Below, in pieces: positions 27,472 to 38,130 of a DNA stretch of 46,852 nucleotides (position 1 is the stretch's first letter; every line of letters begins with the position of its first letter). The notes under the pieces are model-generated. The model made no database searches, was not told where the DNA came from, and saw only the letters and a list, made by a program, of their open reading frames with translations. The stretch spans positions 1-46,852 of the forward strand of contig CAJOJB010000001.1 of NCBI GenBank assembly GCA_905234635.1, read 5' to 3'. Source of the stretch: an uncultured Eggerthellaceae bacterium. Lineage in GTDB: Bacteria; Actinomycetota; Coriobacteriia; Coriobacteriales; Eggerthellaceae. The position numbers were made by a program, and so were the translations under genes.

Positions 27472-27618
27472 CTATCCGACGATAAACCTTACGGCGATAA
27501 CTACCACTTCGAGAACGAAGAGGAAGGCCATTATGCAAACAACGACAGAGGCAAGCCCTAAGAGGGACGTGCGCAGGTCGTAGGTCTTTTCTCGCTGCAA
27601 TTCGCGCATAACGTGCAT
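27472..27618 (-). CDS. 48-aa single-pass membrane microprotein, 2 nt upstream of trkH
   Basis: MHVMRELQREKTYDLRTSLLGLASVVVCIMAFLFVLEVVVIAVRFIVG*; absent from ORF track; TAG-CT-ATG junction with trkH. Confidence 0.6.
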   Translation of the reverse strand: MHVMRELQREKTYDLRTSLLGLASVVVCIMAFLFVLEVVVIAVRFIVG

Positions 27619-27670
27619 ATTTTACTACTCACAAGCATTTTTCGCTGACAGCAGGGTAAAAATATGTACG

Positions 27671-27706
27671 AAACAAGAACCGGCCCGCATGAAGCGGACC
27701 GGTTCG
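27671..27706 (-). terminator. Intrinsic terminator downstream of the adhesin gene
   Basis: - strand gaaccggtccgc-ttcat-gcgggccggttc followed by ttgttt. Confidence 0.7.
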
Positions 27707-27749
27707 TTAAGGCACTGCACCAGGAATTTCTGTCCTGGCACCCTATGCG

Positions 27750-30700
27750 CTATTCGCGTCCAGCCTTTTCACCTTGGGCGGTGCGGCGACGCAGGCTAAC
27801 AAGAACCAGCATAACTGCAATAAGAGCCAGCGCGGACAGACCAGCAACGACCGGACCAAAGGCGTCGGAGGTCTTCACGTCGCCCAGGCGAGCCACGCTC
27901 GGCGTAGCAGGCGTCGGCGGGTTCTGGGTAACCGTCGGCGGCGTGTTTACCGGAGGCTCGGGCTCGGGCGTGGGCTCAGGTTCAGGATCCGGCGTAGGAT
28001 CAGGCGTGGGCTCGGGTTCAGGATCCGGCGTGGGATCGGGTGTCGGCGGATTGTAGGGCGTCGGCGGCTCGGGAATCGTTGGCGGAGGCGTTACCACAAC
28101 TTCATTGGTAGCCTGCGGATTACCATTGATGGCAACCGTTGCCTTGTTCGGAACGTTGGTGGTTCCATACTTGGCAATAAGCTCTTCGTCGGTAACACCA
28201 TCGCGCAGCTTAGCCACGATAGTCATCGTAACTACACTGTTGCGGTCGGCGCTTGCATCGCTCGTGGTAAAGCGAACCAGATTGCCCACGGTTTCGTCGA
28301 CGTATTCAGCAGCACCATCGATTTCAACGCTTACCACTTCGAGCACATCTTCAATCTGGTCTTCAAATACGGCGCTCACCGCGTTGTAAGGCATACGCTG
28401 AGCAATCGTGTACACGAAGGTATCGGTGCGTTCGGCCAGTTCAAGTGCGCCCTTCATGTCATTGATGAACTTCTCGGGTTCGTCGGCAGGCGGCGTGGGC
28501 GGCGTAACCGTAACTGTGTTGGATTCATAGCTACGGTCTGGGTCGTCGTTCACGATGTAGTTTGCCGTATTAGGAACGTTCGGGTTGCCGTTCGCGTCAA
28601 GGTACTTGGACAGGTCGGCACCTGCCTTGATGCTTGCCTGGAAAGTAACCTTGATGGTCTTGCCACGCAGGTCGACGATTTCGCCTTCAGCTTCGGCTTC
28701 TTCGTCGGCAGCTTCGTCGTTAGCGGCGTCGTCGTTGGCGGCAGCAGCTTCTTCAGCGGCAGCCTTGGCTGCGGCAGCTTCTTCGGCGGCGGCGTCAGCA
28801 GCAGCACGTGCTTCGGCAGCGGCAGCGGCGGCGTCAGCAGCAGCGGCTTCGGCGGCCTGAGCAGCTTCTTCAAGTTCGTCAGCCTTGGCCTGGGCAGCTG
28901 CAGCCTTTTCGGCGGCTTCATCAGCAGCGGCGGCAGCGTCGTCGGCAGCAGCGTCGTCGCCTTCTTCGGTTTCTTCAGCCTCTTCAGTCGCGGGCTTGCT
29001 GGTGGCAACTTCAACCGTCAGCAACTGGCCGTCAATAGTCTTAGTAGCCTTGATTTCTTCACCGTCAACCGTTACTGAAACGTCGTCAGCAGCGGTTTCG
29101 AATTGAAGTTCGTCTACCAGCTTGTCGGTGATGGTCATCTTTTCGGCATCGGCAGGTACATAGACCTCGATGTCATAGGTGAACACTTCGTCAGCTGCAT
29201 TAAGGTCGGCATGCTGAGCATTGTTGACAGTCTTAACGATTTCTTTGTCTTCGACTGGCGGAACAACCTTAACTTCATTGGTCGTGCGCGGAATGTCGTT
29301 GATAGTTACGACTGCCTTATTCGGAACCGTCGTGGAACCGTACTTGGCAATAAGGTCGGCGTCGCCCACGCTGTCGCTAATCTTGGCAACGATGGTCAGG
29401 GTCAGCGTCTGGCCTTCATAGCCGCGAGCGTCTTCGATGGTAGCAACAACCTTGTTGCCGTCAACGGTAACAACAGCGTCGTCGCAGTTCATGCTTGGGG
29501 TGCCTACGATTTCAAGCACATCTTCCAGCGTGTCTTCAAAGACCACGTTCTTGGCACCAGCAGGAATGACCTGAGAAACCGTATAGGTAAATTCATCAGG
29601 ACGGGACTCGAGTTCGACGAGTTCCTTCTGGCCGTTGATTTCCTTTTCAGGATCTTCGCGCGGATTATCCGGCGGAGTTACCTCTACTTCGTTGGTGGTC
29701 TTGGGGTTGTTGTTAACGGAAACTTCTGCCACATTCGGAACTGTAGTGGAACCATACTTGGCAATAAGCTGTTCGTCGGTTACGTCATTGCGAATCTTGG
29801 CCTGGATGGTCAGGGTGACCGTTTCGTTGCGGTCGGCAATAACATTCGAACCAACAGCAGTTACCACATTACCTTTGACCTTGATTTCATAGGTACCCTT
29901 GCCGTCGATGGTGGGTTCACCCACGATTTCAAGCACGTCTTCCAGCATATCGTAGAAGCTAGCGGTCTTGGCATCGCCTGGGAAGGTCTGGCTTACCGTG
30001 TAGGTAAATACCTGGTCACGCGTGCCAAGGGCAAGGCTCAGCTCGCCGTCGACCTTCTTTTCTGGATCGCTACCAGGCTCATCTGGCGGGGTAACCGTTA
30101 CGGTGTTGGTCGTACTCGGCTTGTTATTAATAGTAACCGTAGCCTTGTTCGGTACCGTTGTGCTGCCATACTTAGCAATAAGGTCGGCGTCGGTTACTTC
30201 GTCGCGGATCTTTGCCTTGATGGTAAGGGTTACTTCCTTTTCACGGTCGGCCGTCGCATCTTCGGTTGCGGCCGTTACCTTGTTGCCCACAACCGTAATG
30301 GTATAGGCGGCTGCGCCATCGATGGTGGGCTCGCCCACTACTTCGAGTACGCTTTCAAGTTCGTCTTCGAAAGTAACGGTTTCGGCAGCAGAGGGAACCA
30401 GCTGCGTAATCGTGTAAGTAAAGGTTTCGGGACGAGTCTCGAGCTCGTAAGCCTCAACGCCGTTAACCTTCTTATCGGGATTGCTCGGGGGCGTAACCGG
30501 TACCGTATTGGTCCCCTTGCCCTTGCCATTGATGGTTACAGTTGCTTCATTTGGAACATTCGTCGAACCATATTTTGCAATAAGGTCTTCGTCAGAAATA
30601 CCTTCTTTAATCTTGGCCTGAATGGTCAGGGTTACCGTCTTATTACGGTCGGCAATTACGTTGTTGCTCGTGGCGGTAACCTTCTGGCCTTCAACCGAAA

Positions 30701-32261
30701 TGGTATAGGTAGCTGCACCATCAATGGTGGGTTCGCCTACGACTTCGAGTACGTCTTCCAGCACGTCTTCAAAGGTGGCCGTCTTTGCGTCACCCGGGAG
30801 CTTTTGGCTAATCGTGTACGTGAAGGTTTCGGGGCGGTCTACCAGGATAACGTGGTCAACACCATTAACCTTCTTCTGGGGTTCGTCACCTGGCTCATCG
30901 GGTGGGGTAACTTTAACAATGTTGGTGAACTTAGACTTGTCGTCGATAGTAACGGTTGCTTTGTTAGGTACAACGGTCGATTCATACTTGGCAATAAGCT
31001 CATCGTCCGTTACTTCGTCGCGAATCTTGGCAACGATGGTCAGGGTAGCGATTGTGTCTTTTTTAACTACTGGAGCTTCTTCGCTACCTTCTGCCGTTGC
31101 AACAACTTTGTTGCCATCAACAACAACTTCGGCACCGTCCAGATCGATAGTCGGCGTGCCGACTACTTCAAGGACACTTTCGAGTTCGTCCTCAAAGACG
31201 ACCTTGGTGGCGCCAGCAGGGATAGTCTGAGTCACAGTGTAGGTGAAGGTTTCGGGGCGCTCTTCAAGCTCAACGAGCTCTGTGTCGCCATTAATCTTCT
31301 TCTCGGGGTCGCTCGGAGGTGTAACACCGACTTCGTTGGTGTCCACTGCGGGCTTGTTGTTAAAGCCAACCTTTGCCTTATTAGGAACCGTAGTAGAGCC
31401 ATACTTTTCAATAAGCTCTTCGTCGGTTATGCCATCGCGAATCTTTGCGACGATAGTGAGAGTTACAACACTACCACGTGCGTTGGTGACAATCTCATTG
31501 CCGTCTGCGTCTTCGGCAGTTGCCACAACCTTGTTGCCGTCAACAACAACTTCGGCACCTGCAAGGTCGATGGTTGCTTCGATTACCTCAAGAACGCTTT
31601 CGAGTTCGTCTTCAAAGATAACTTTGGTAGCCTTGGGGAGAATCTTTTGAGAGACCGTATAGGTGAACTCCTCGGTGCGGTTCTCAAGCTCAACAGCTTC
31701 TTTGTCGTTGACTTTCTTTTCGGGTGTCGACGGCGGGGTAACAAGCACTTCGTTCGTGGACTTGCCCTTGCCGTCAATGTTTACCGTAGCAGTGTTTGGA
31801 ACTTCGGTCGTGCCATACTTTTCGATAAGTTGCTCGTCGGTAACACCGTCGCGAATCTTGGCTTCGATAGTGAGCGTTACTACCTTGGTCCAGACTGCCT
31901 TAAGGGCATCATCTTCGAGGGTGGCAGTAACAGTTTGCCCGTCAACCGCTACGCTTGCGCCTTCTGCGTCCAGGCTCGGCTCCCCAACGATTTCAAGAAC
32001 GTCTTCGAGCGTATCCGTGAAGGTGGCGCTCTTGGAGTATGCCGGGATATATTGCTCAACCGTATAAACGAAGGTTTCGTCGCGGTTGGTGAGTTCTACC
32101 GTTTCGGTTTGACCGTTTATCTTCTTAACGGGGTCTTCTTCAGACGGCGGAGGAGTTACTTCTACCTCGTTTGTGGTCTGAGGATTGTCGTTGATGGTAA
32201 CGATTGCCTTGTTCGGAACAGTAGTAGAACCATACTTTTCGATTAACTGCGCATCGGTTAT
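27750..32261 (-). pseudogene. 3' part of giant surface adhesin: tandem fimbrial isopeptide (D2-like) domains, Ala/Glu-rich insert, Pro-rich stalk, C-terminal TM; frame-broken from its 5' part
   Basis: Nine copies of the ~110-aa unit in frame (one lies upstream of the ORF-track start): VTPP..(E)KKVNG..FTYTVSQ..FEDxLExVLEVV..VPNxATV; ends PTPDPEPEPTP... + ARLGDVKTSD + TM + RRRT. Confidence 0.8.
28670..28992 (-). other. Ala/Glu-rich predicted helical insert inside one repeat domain of the adhesin
   Basis: EEAEETEEGDDAAADDAAAAADEAAEKAAAAQAKADELEEAAQAAEAAAADAAAAAAEARAAADAAAEEAAAAKAAAEEAAAAN... Confidence 0.8.
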
Positions 32262-32468
32262 ACAACCGTGTCTTTTTCAACAACAGGTTCTTCTTCGGTG
32301 CCGGTAGCGCTCGCACTTACATAGTTGCCATCCACTACTACTTCAGCAATAGCAGGAGCAATTGTGGCGCTTTTAACTTCGAGAACATCTTCTAGGGTGT
32401 CTTCAAAGACTACCTTGGTAGCACCAGCAGGAACGGTTTGAGTAACGGTGTAGACAAAGACCTCGGTC
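32259..32468 (-). pseudogene. Out-of-frame repeat-domain segment of the adhesin between two frame disruptions
   Basis: TEVFVYTVTQTVPAGATKVVFEDTLEDVLEVKSATIAPAIAEVVVDGNYVSASATGTEEEPVVEKDTVV then stop; matches family repeats only in this frame. Confidence 0.75.
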
Positions 32469-34811
32469 TTTAAGGTCAACATGCTCAACACCATTGACCT
32501 TCTTTTCAGGAGTAGAAGGAGGTGTAACCGTTACCTCGTTTGTGGTCTTGGGGTTGTCGTTGATGGTAATGGTTGCCTCGTTGGGTATATCAAGAGTGTT
32601 GCCGTACTTGGCAAGCAGTGCAGCGTCGGTGACGCTGTCCTTGACCTTGGCGGCAATGACAAGAGTAACGTTCTTGCCGCGCACTGCCGTTGCGTATTTC
32701 TCGGTCAACGGTGCGTTGGCGGACGTGTTGTCCAGGATGAATGCGGTTACGTTCTGGCCGTTGATCTTGGTTTCGATGAAGCCGGGGACTGCGGCCAATT
32801 CACCGTCGGCAAGGTAGAGCTTCGCCTCTTTGGCCTCCAGCTCGTCAACCAGCACATCTTCGAACTCGATGCTCACTGCGTCGGCAGGAACAACCTGAGA
32901 TACGGAGAAGTAGAAGGTGTCGTCGCGATTGGTAAGCTTCAAGTTAGTTGCATCATCGGAACCGTCAAGCACGCGTACCGTAGCCGGCTGCTCTGCAAAC
33001 AGAACGCGACCCGGATTGCTGGCGGAAGCGTCGTCGGCATCTTCGCTATTCGGGAAGTTGACTACAGTCTTCGCAGTTGCTTCAAGAGTCTTGTTTTCAG
33101 CACCCTGGTTGACCGTACCCTTGATGGTAAGGTAATAGTGTTCGCCCTGCATACGCATGGTGTTTGCGAGGAAGCTTTCGTTGAACGTGTAGGTGACCGT
33201 GTTGCCCTCCACGCTAAAGCTGCCTGCCTCGGGGATAACGCCAACAATCCCTTCGCCAGAGTCTTCGACCTCGGCGGCAATCTTGCTGCGTTCGATGGTG
33301 AGCGAATCTTGATCGACGGTTACACCGTCGGGGATAGTGGCAACGATCTTGAGGCCCTTGTAGCGAGTGGAGCCATCCTGGCCCAGAGAGTTGACCTGCT
33401 GGTCAACCTTATACGTAACAACATTGTCAACTGCTACCGTAGCAATTTCGTTCAGTTCTTCCTGTGCTTCTTCGCTCGTGGCGGCAACGCCCTTCCATGG
33501 AGACGAATCCACGGAGATGGCCGGTTTGCCAGGAACAGAATTCGTCAGGGCCATTGGGTAGATTGTGAACCAGAAGGAGTTGTCAGGTGTATTCATGCGG
33601 AAACGCACGTCAAGCGAATCGGCAAAGTTTAAGGAAACCGAGTTGCGCGTGAAGCCGTCGGCACCCATGGTGTCCTGGAATCCGTTTTCGGAAGTGGTCC
33701 AGTAATAGGGCCAAGGCGCATCGGCGTCTTCGGTCGTTGTATAGTCGCCCAGCCAAATGGTGCCCTTCTGTGGCCAGTATGTTTTACCATCTGTGCTCGT
33801 GAAGGTATCGTACAGACCCATTTCGCTATAGCGGTCATTGTTGCCGCGCTCGCCCGTGCCTTCGCCGGTGTACACGTTGGTGTTCTCGACCACATATGCC
33901 GCGTTGATCTTGCTTAGAGCCTTGACCTTTTCATACTGCTTAATTGCAGCGCCGTCCCAACCTCCGGGCCAAAACTCATTCGATCCGAAGCCCGGATGCC
34001 CAGAGCTCACCCAAGTTGTATATTGGGACAAAGAGTTAAAAGTGAAGAAGAGGTCGTTGAGGTTGGCAAGAGGCTCGCCCACGATGGACTGGTAACCATC
34101 GGCGGTCTTGTAGAACTTCACGTCGAAGTCATCCTGATGTATATTCCACTGGAAGATGCCGTACTGGGGAAGCTTGGCAATCGTCATGGCCGGGCCGGTG
34201 ACGTACTGGTCGGCACGGCTACCGTCCTTGGCGCCGACGATCTCGCCGTCTTCGATGTCCCACATCAAACCGTTCTCGACATGAGCGGCAGCCGCGGAAA
34301 ACAGGTGGCGCCTGTATTCCACGTTAGTGATATCCATTTTGATACCAACCGCTTCACCGTTGTAGGTGCCGACATAGGGATAAATGACCTCGATGGTTGC
34401 TCCATCAAGAGCCTCCGGGTCGTCGAACCAGAAAGAAACGGAAGCGGGCTTGCGGCCAGCCGTGTCTCGGAAAAACCCGTAATGCGCTGTTTCCCACTCG
34501 GACTTCATCCGATACGGCCACCATGCCTCAGGAGCGTCTGCGGGAATATCCCTGATTCCCGAAGGAGGCTCGATTGCCTGGCCGTCCTTGGTGATGCTAA
34601 TGCTAAAACCGGACGTGTCCGCGTTCGGGTCGAGCTTTAGCCCAGTGTCGAACAGGTAGTTCGGACTGGCAATGTTATCAGTCGTAACTTGCACGTAGTC
34701 CGCCTGAGCATTTCCGGCAAAACCAAATACACCCCCCATCAATGCGATAAGGGCTACCAGAAGCACCGCGATGGGCGTCCTGCGCGTCCGGGTTACTGCT
34801 TGCGTTGCCAT
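32403..34811 (-). pseudogene. 5' part of adhesin: signal peptide, large N-terminal head, first repeat domains; truncated by frameshift
   Basis: MATQAVTRTRRTPIAVLLVALIALMGGVFGFAGNAQA signal; GGAAGG RBS before ATG 34811; ends KKVNGVEHVDLKDR|GLCLHRYSNRSCWCYQGSL*. Confidence 0.75.
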
Positions 34812-34884
34812 GTCCAACTTCCTTCCAACATCGGTCATAACAAGGCGCGGCTATTTTAAGGCCGCACCGCCTGTAAACACGCAA

Positions 34885-34912
34885 AAAGCACGGGCATGTG
34901 CCCGTACTGTAC
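34885..34912 (-). terminator. Intrinsic terminator/attenuator in the adhesin leader
   Basis: - strand GTACGGGC-ACAT-GCCCGTGC followed by TTTTT. Confidence 0.65.
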
Positions 34913-35029
34913 GTAACTCGTTTTCTTTTACGTTGGGAGAAGTGCTGATTACATCTTAAAAGGTAGAAAAATAGTAACATTTCTAGGAATTACGGACAAA
35001 CGCTGATACCAAGTCTATGTGCCTTGTAG

Positions 35030-35070
35030 ATTATACAACTAGAGTCGTTGTTCATTTCCCAGCAATGAAC
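35030..35070 (-). promoter_or_regulatory. Candidate adhesin promoter -10 (TATAAT) with upstream 7-7-7 inverted repeat
   Basis: attata at 35030-35035 (+ strand); GTTCATT-tcccagc-AATGAAC at 35050-35070. Confidence 0.45.
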
Positions 35071-35214
35071 TGGTATTTTGCACAATTTCGTACCACTATT
35101 TAGAAATATCAATTATGAACAAATTGTGGACGAAGCAGCGGACAGGATTTCTACCCTGCCCGCTCGCTTTCTGTTGTCCCTTTTGACCTTAAACCGCATG
35201 TAGTCTTTCAGTTC

Positions 35215-37914
35215 CTAGTGTTCCGGCAATTCGAAGTCGTCGAAGGCGCCCGTAACGTCATCGGTCGCGGCCGCCACGTCGGTAACGGGAGCGGCTCCTT
35301 GCGTGTTTTCAACCTTGCACATGTAGCGCATGTCGTCGTCAAGATCGATGGTTACGTGCGCACCTTCGAGCACGTTGCCGCGCACCATTTCGCCCGCGAT
35401 GCGGTCGACAATTTCGCGCTGGATAAGACGCTTCAAGGGACGTGCACCAAAGACCGGATCGTAGCCGTCGAGCGTCAGTTGCTGCATGGCTGCGGGTGCC
35501 ACTTCGAGCTCGATCTTGCGGTCGGCCAGGCGGGTGCGCACGGCCTTCAATTGGAGTTCGACAATGGGCTCGATATTGTCGAGCGTCAGTGCTTGGAAGA
35601 TCACCGTATCGTCGATGCGGTTCAAAAATTCTGGTCGGAAAGTTTGGCGCAGCGCATTATCGATGGCTTGCTTCATGGCCTTCTCGTCGCCGTTTTCAGC
35701 GAACTCGCGAATGAACTGAGAACCCACGTTGCTCGTCATGATAACGATGGCATTTTTGAAGCTGACTACGCGGCCCTGACCATCGGTCAAGCGGCCGTCG
35801 TCGAGCACCTGGAGGAGCACGTTGAAGACGTCCGGATGGGCCTTTTCGATTTCGTCCAAGAGGATGACGCTATAGGGTCTGCGGCGCACGGCTTCGGTCA
35901 GCTGACCGCCTTCGTCGTAACCCACGTAACCCGGAGGCGCACCAATCAAACGCTGGACAGAAAACTTCTCCATGTACTCCGACATGTCGATGCGCACCAT
36001 GGCGCGTTCGTCGTCGAAAAGGTATTCCGCAAGCGCCTTGGCAAGTTCGGTTTTACCCACGCCCGTGGGGCCCAAGAACAGGAAGCTACCAATGGGTTGG
36101 TCGGGGTCGGCAAGGCCCGCGCGGCTGCGGCGGATGGCACCCGCCACGGCAGACACAGCTTCGTCCTGACCCACCACGCGTTCATGCAAACGGTCTTCCA
36201 AGTCGACCAGCTTGGCGAGTTCGCCCTGCATCATCTTGGTTACTGGAATGCCCGTCCAACTGGACACCACGTCGGCGATTTCTTCCTCGCCCACTTCTTC
36301 CTTGAGGATGGCACCATCGTCCTGCTTTTGGTTGAGCAAGGTTTCGGCTTCTTCAAGCTGTTTTTTCAGGTCGGGAATGGTGGCGTAGCGCAACTCAGAC
36401 GCATGCGAAAGGTCGCCTTCGCGGGTGGCGCGCTCTTCGTCGACCTGAGCCGCATCCAGGTCGGCCTTGAGCTGCTGTACGCGCACGATGACGTCCTTTT
36501 CGTTTTGCCATTCAGCCATGCGCGCATCCAGCGATTCCTGGGCCGTAGCAATGTCACGGCGCAGAGCTTCCAGACGTTCCTTGCTGGCTTCGTCGTCTTC
36601 CTTCATGAGGGCCTGTTCTTCGATCTGCATTTGCGTGAGCTTACGTGTTGCCAGGTCCACTTCTTCAGGCATGGAGTCGATTTCGATGCGCAGGCGGCTG
36701 GCCGCTTCGTCCATGAGGTCGATGGCTTTGTCGGGCAGGAAGCGGTCGGAAATATAGCGGTTCGAAAGTTCGGCTGCAGCCACCAGGGCACTGTCGGTAA
36801 TGCGTACACCGTGGTGGATTTCGTACTTTTCTTTGAGGCCGCGCAGGATGGCGATGGTGTCTTCCACGCTTGGCTCGCCCACCACCACGGGCTGGAAACG
36901 GCGTTCCAGGGCAGCGTCTTTTTCCACGTATTTGCGGTATTCATCGAGGGTTGTGGCGCCGATGGCATGCAATTCACCGCGCGCGAGGGCGGGCTTGAGC
37001 ATATTGCCCGCGTCCAGGCTGGAATCGCCCGCCGTGCCGGCACCCACAATGGTGTGCAATTCGTCGATGAACAGGATAATCTGCCCGTCCGACTGCTTTA
37101 CTTCGCGCAGCACGGCCTTCAGGCGATCTTCGAATTCGCCGCGATACTTCGCGCCCGCCATCATGGCCCCCAGGTCGAGGGCGATAACGTCGCGGTCGCG
37201 CAGGCTGGACGGCACGTCGCCCGCCACGATGCGCTGAGCCAGACCTTCGACGATGGCCGTCTTGCCCACACCCGGTTCGCCTATGAGCACCGGGTTGTTC
37301 TTGGTGCGGCGGGAAAGCACCTGGATGGTGCGACGGATTTCTTCGTTGCGGCCAATGACGGGGTCCAGCTTGCCTTCGCACGCCTGCTGCGTAAGGTTTT
37401 GGCCGTACTGTTCCAGGGCTTCGAACTGGGCTTTTTCGGTTTGGTCGGTAACGCGTGTGTCGCCGCGCAGTTCGTCGTAGGCTTCTTCGATGTTCTTGCG
37501 CGAAATACCCGCAACGGAAAGCAGCTTGCCCGCCGCTCCCCTATCTTCGGTAAGCGCGATGAGCAAATGTTCGCTCGTGGCGTACTGGTCGCCCAGGCTT
37601 TCGGCAATCTTCACAGCATTGTCCAATAGGTTCATAAGTTCCATGCTGGGCACGCCACCCATGAGCATGCTGCCGCTGTTAGAAACCTTGGGCATCTTGG
37701 CGATTTCGTCGTTGACGTTGGCCAAGAGTGCCGCTGGGTCTGCGCCAATGCGCTTGATGATGGCGTTCAGATTGTTTTCTTGCGTTTCCAGGAGCGCCTT
37801 CAGCATGTGGATAGGTTCTGCCTGCGCCGCTTCTGCGTCGCTTGCAATGCTTAAGGTGTTTTGAAGTGCTTCCTGTGCGGTAAGTGCTAACTTCTGCAAA
37901 TTTCCCATGTTCAT
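35215..37914 (-). CDS. clpB: ATP-dependent disaggregase ClpB
   Basis: [38 protein letters not shown]; middle domain; C-terminus [15 protein letters not shown]. Confidence 0.96.
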   Translation of the reverse strand: MNMGNLQKLALTAQEALQNTLSIASDAEAAQAEPIHMLKALLETQENNLNAIIKRIGADPAALLANVNDEIAKMPKVSNSGSMLMGGVPSMELMNLLDNAVKIAESLGDQYATSEHLLIALTEDRGAAGKLLSVAGISRKNIEEAYDELRGDTRVTDQTEKAQFEALEQYGQNLTQQACEGKLDPVIGRNEEIRRTIQVLSRRTKNNPVLIGEPGVGKTAIVEGLAQRIVAGDVPSSLRDRDVIALDLGAMMAGAKYRGEFEDRLKAVLREVKQSDGQIILFIDELHTIVGAGTAGDSSLDAGNMLKPALARGELHAIGATTLDEYRKYVEKDAALERRFQPVVVGEPSVEDTIAILRGLKEKYEIHHGVRITDSALVAAAELSNRYISDRFLPDKAIDLMDEAASRLRIEIDSMPEEVDLATRKLTQMQIEEQALMKEDDEASKERLEALRRDIATAQESLDARMAEWQNEKDVIVRVQQLKADLDAAQVDEERATREGDLSHASELRYATIPDLKKQLEEAETLLNQKQDDGAILKEEVGEEEIADVVSSWTGIPVTKMMQGELAKLVDLEDRLHERVVGQDEAVSAVAGAIRRSRAGLADPDQPIGSFLFLGPTGVGKTELAKALAEYLFDDERAMVRIDMSEYMEKFSVQRLIGAPPGYVGYDEGGQLTEAVRRRPYSVILLDEIEKAHPDVFNVLLQVLDDGRLTDGQGRVVSFKNAIVIMTSNVGSQFIREFAENGDEKAMKQAIDNALRQTFRPEFLNRIDDTVIFQALTLDNIEPIVELQLKAVRTRLADRKIELEVAPAAMQQLTLDGYDPVFGARPLKRLIQREIVDRIAGEMVRGNVLEGAHVTIDLDDDMRYMCKVENTQGAAPVTDVAAATDDVTGAFDDFELPEH

Positions 37915-37939
37915 AATCGTTCCTTTCCGCTTTTTATTA

Positions 37940-38108
37940 CGGCAGGTTTTCTAATCGCGAGCGCTCTCGCTACTCGTGAAAAGCATTCACTGGATGCTTT
38001 TCACTCGTGCGCTCTCGCTTGATGCTCGTCAACTTTTAAAGTCCAATTTTTGGCAACAGCAAAAATTGCAAAGTTTGAACTCTCGACATCGCTTTAGAAA
38101 ACCTGCCG
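37940..38108. repeat. 169-bp nested inverted-repeat element upstream of clpB
   Basis: 15-bp perfect terminal inverted repeats cggcaggttttctaa / ttagaaaacctgccg enclosing an 11-bp hairpin, a 9-bp hairpin and 11-bp direct repeats. Confidence 0.9.
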
Positions 38109-38130
38109 CAACAAAAAACTCCTCTCCTGT

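Noticed and set aside
29103-32246. 1047-aa + strand ORF (and 434-aa ORF 27774..29078)
   Set aside because: Antisense mirror of the repetitive adhesin; codon usage of the repeats leaves the complementary frame open. Protein has no signal or recognisable domain.
32440-32480. Programmed ribosomal frameshift in the adhesin
   Set aside because: No recognisable slippery heptamer plus stimulatory structure at the break; comparison with paralogous repeats fits simple deletions better.
27750-32500. Adhesin repeats considered as CRISPR array or integron-like cassette array
   Set aside because: Unit length is ~330-350 bp, diverged, and coding with conserved protein motifs; no short identical repeats with unique spacers.
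35218-37629. 803-aa + strand ORF opposite clpB
   Set aside because: Mirror ORF of a clear ClpB gene; no independent coding evidence. Same for 41185..42399 opposite dnaK, 19156..20220 opposite folD/fchA, 20787..21758 opposite fhs and 45261..46157 opposite gatB.
37940-38108. CIRCE or HAIR operator at clpB
   Set aside because: Inverted repeats do not match TTAGCACTC-N9-GAGTGCTAA or CTTGAGT-N7-ACTCAAG; the element is far larger.
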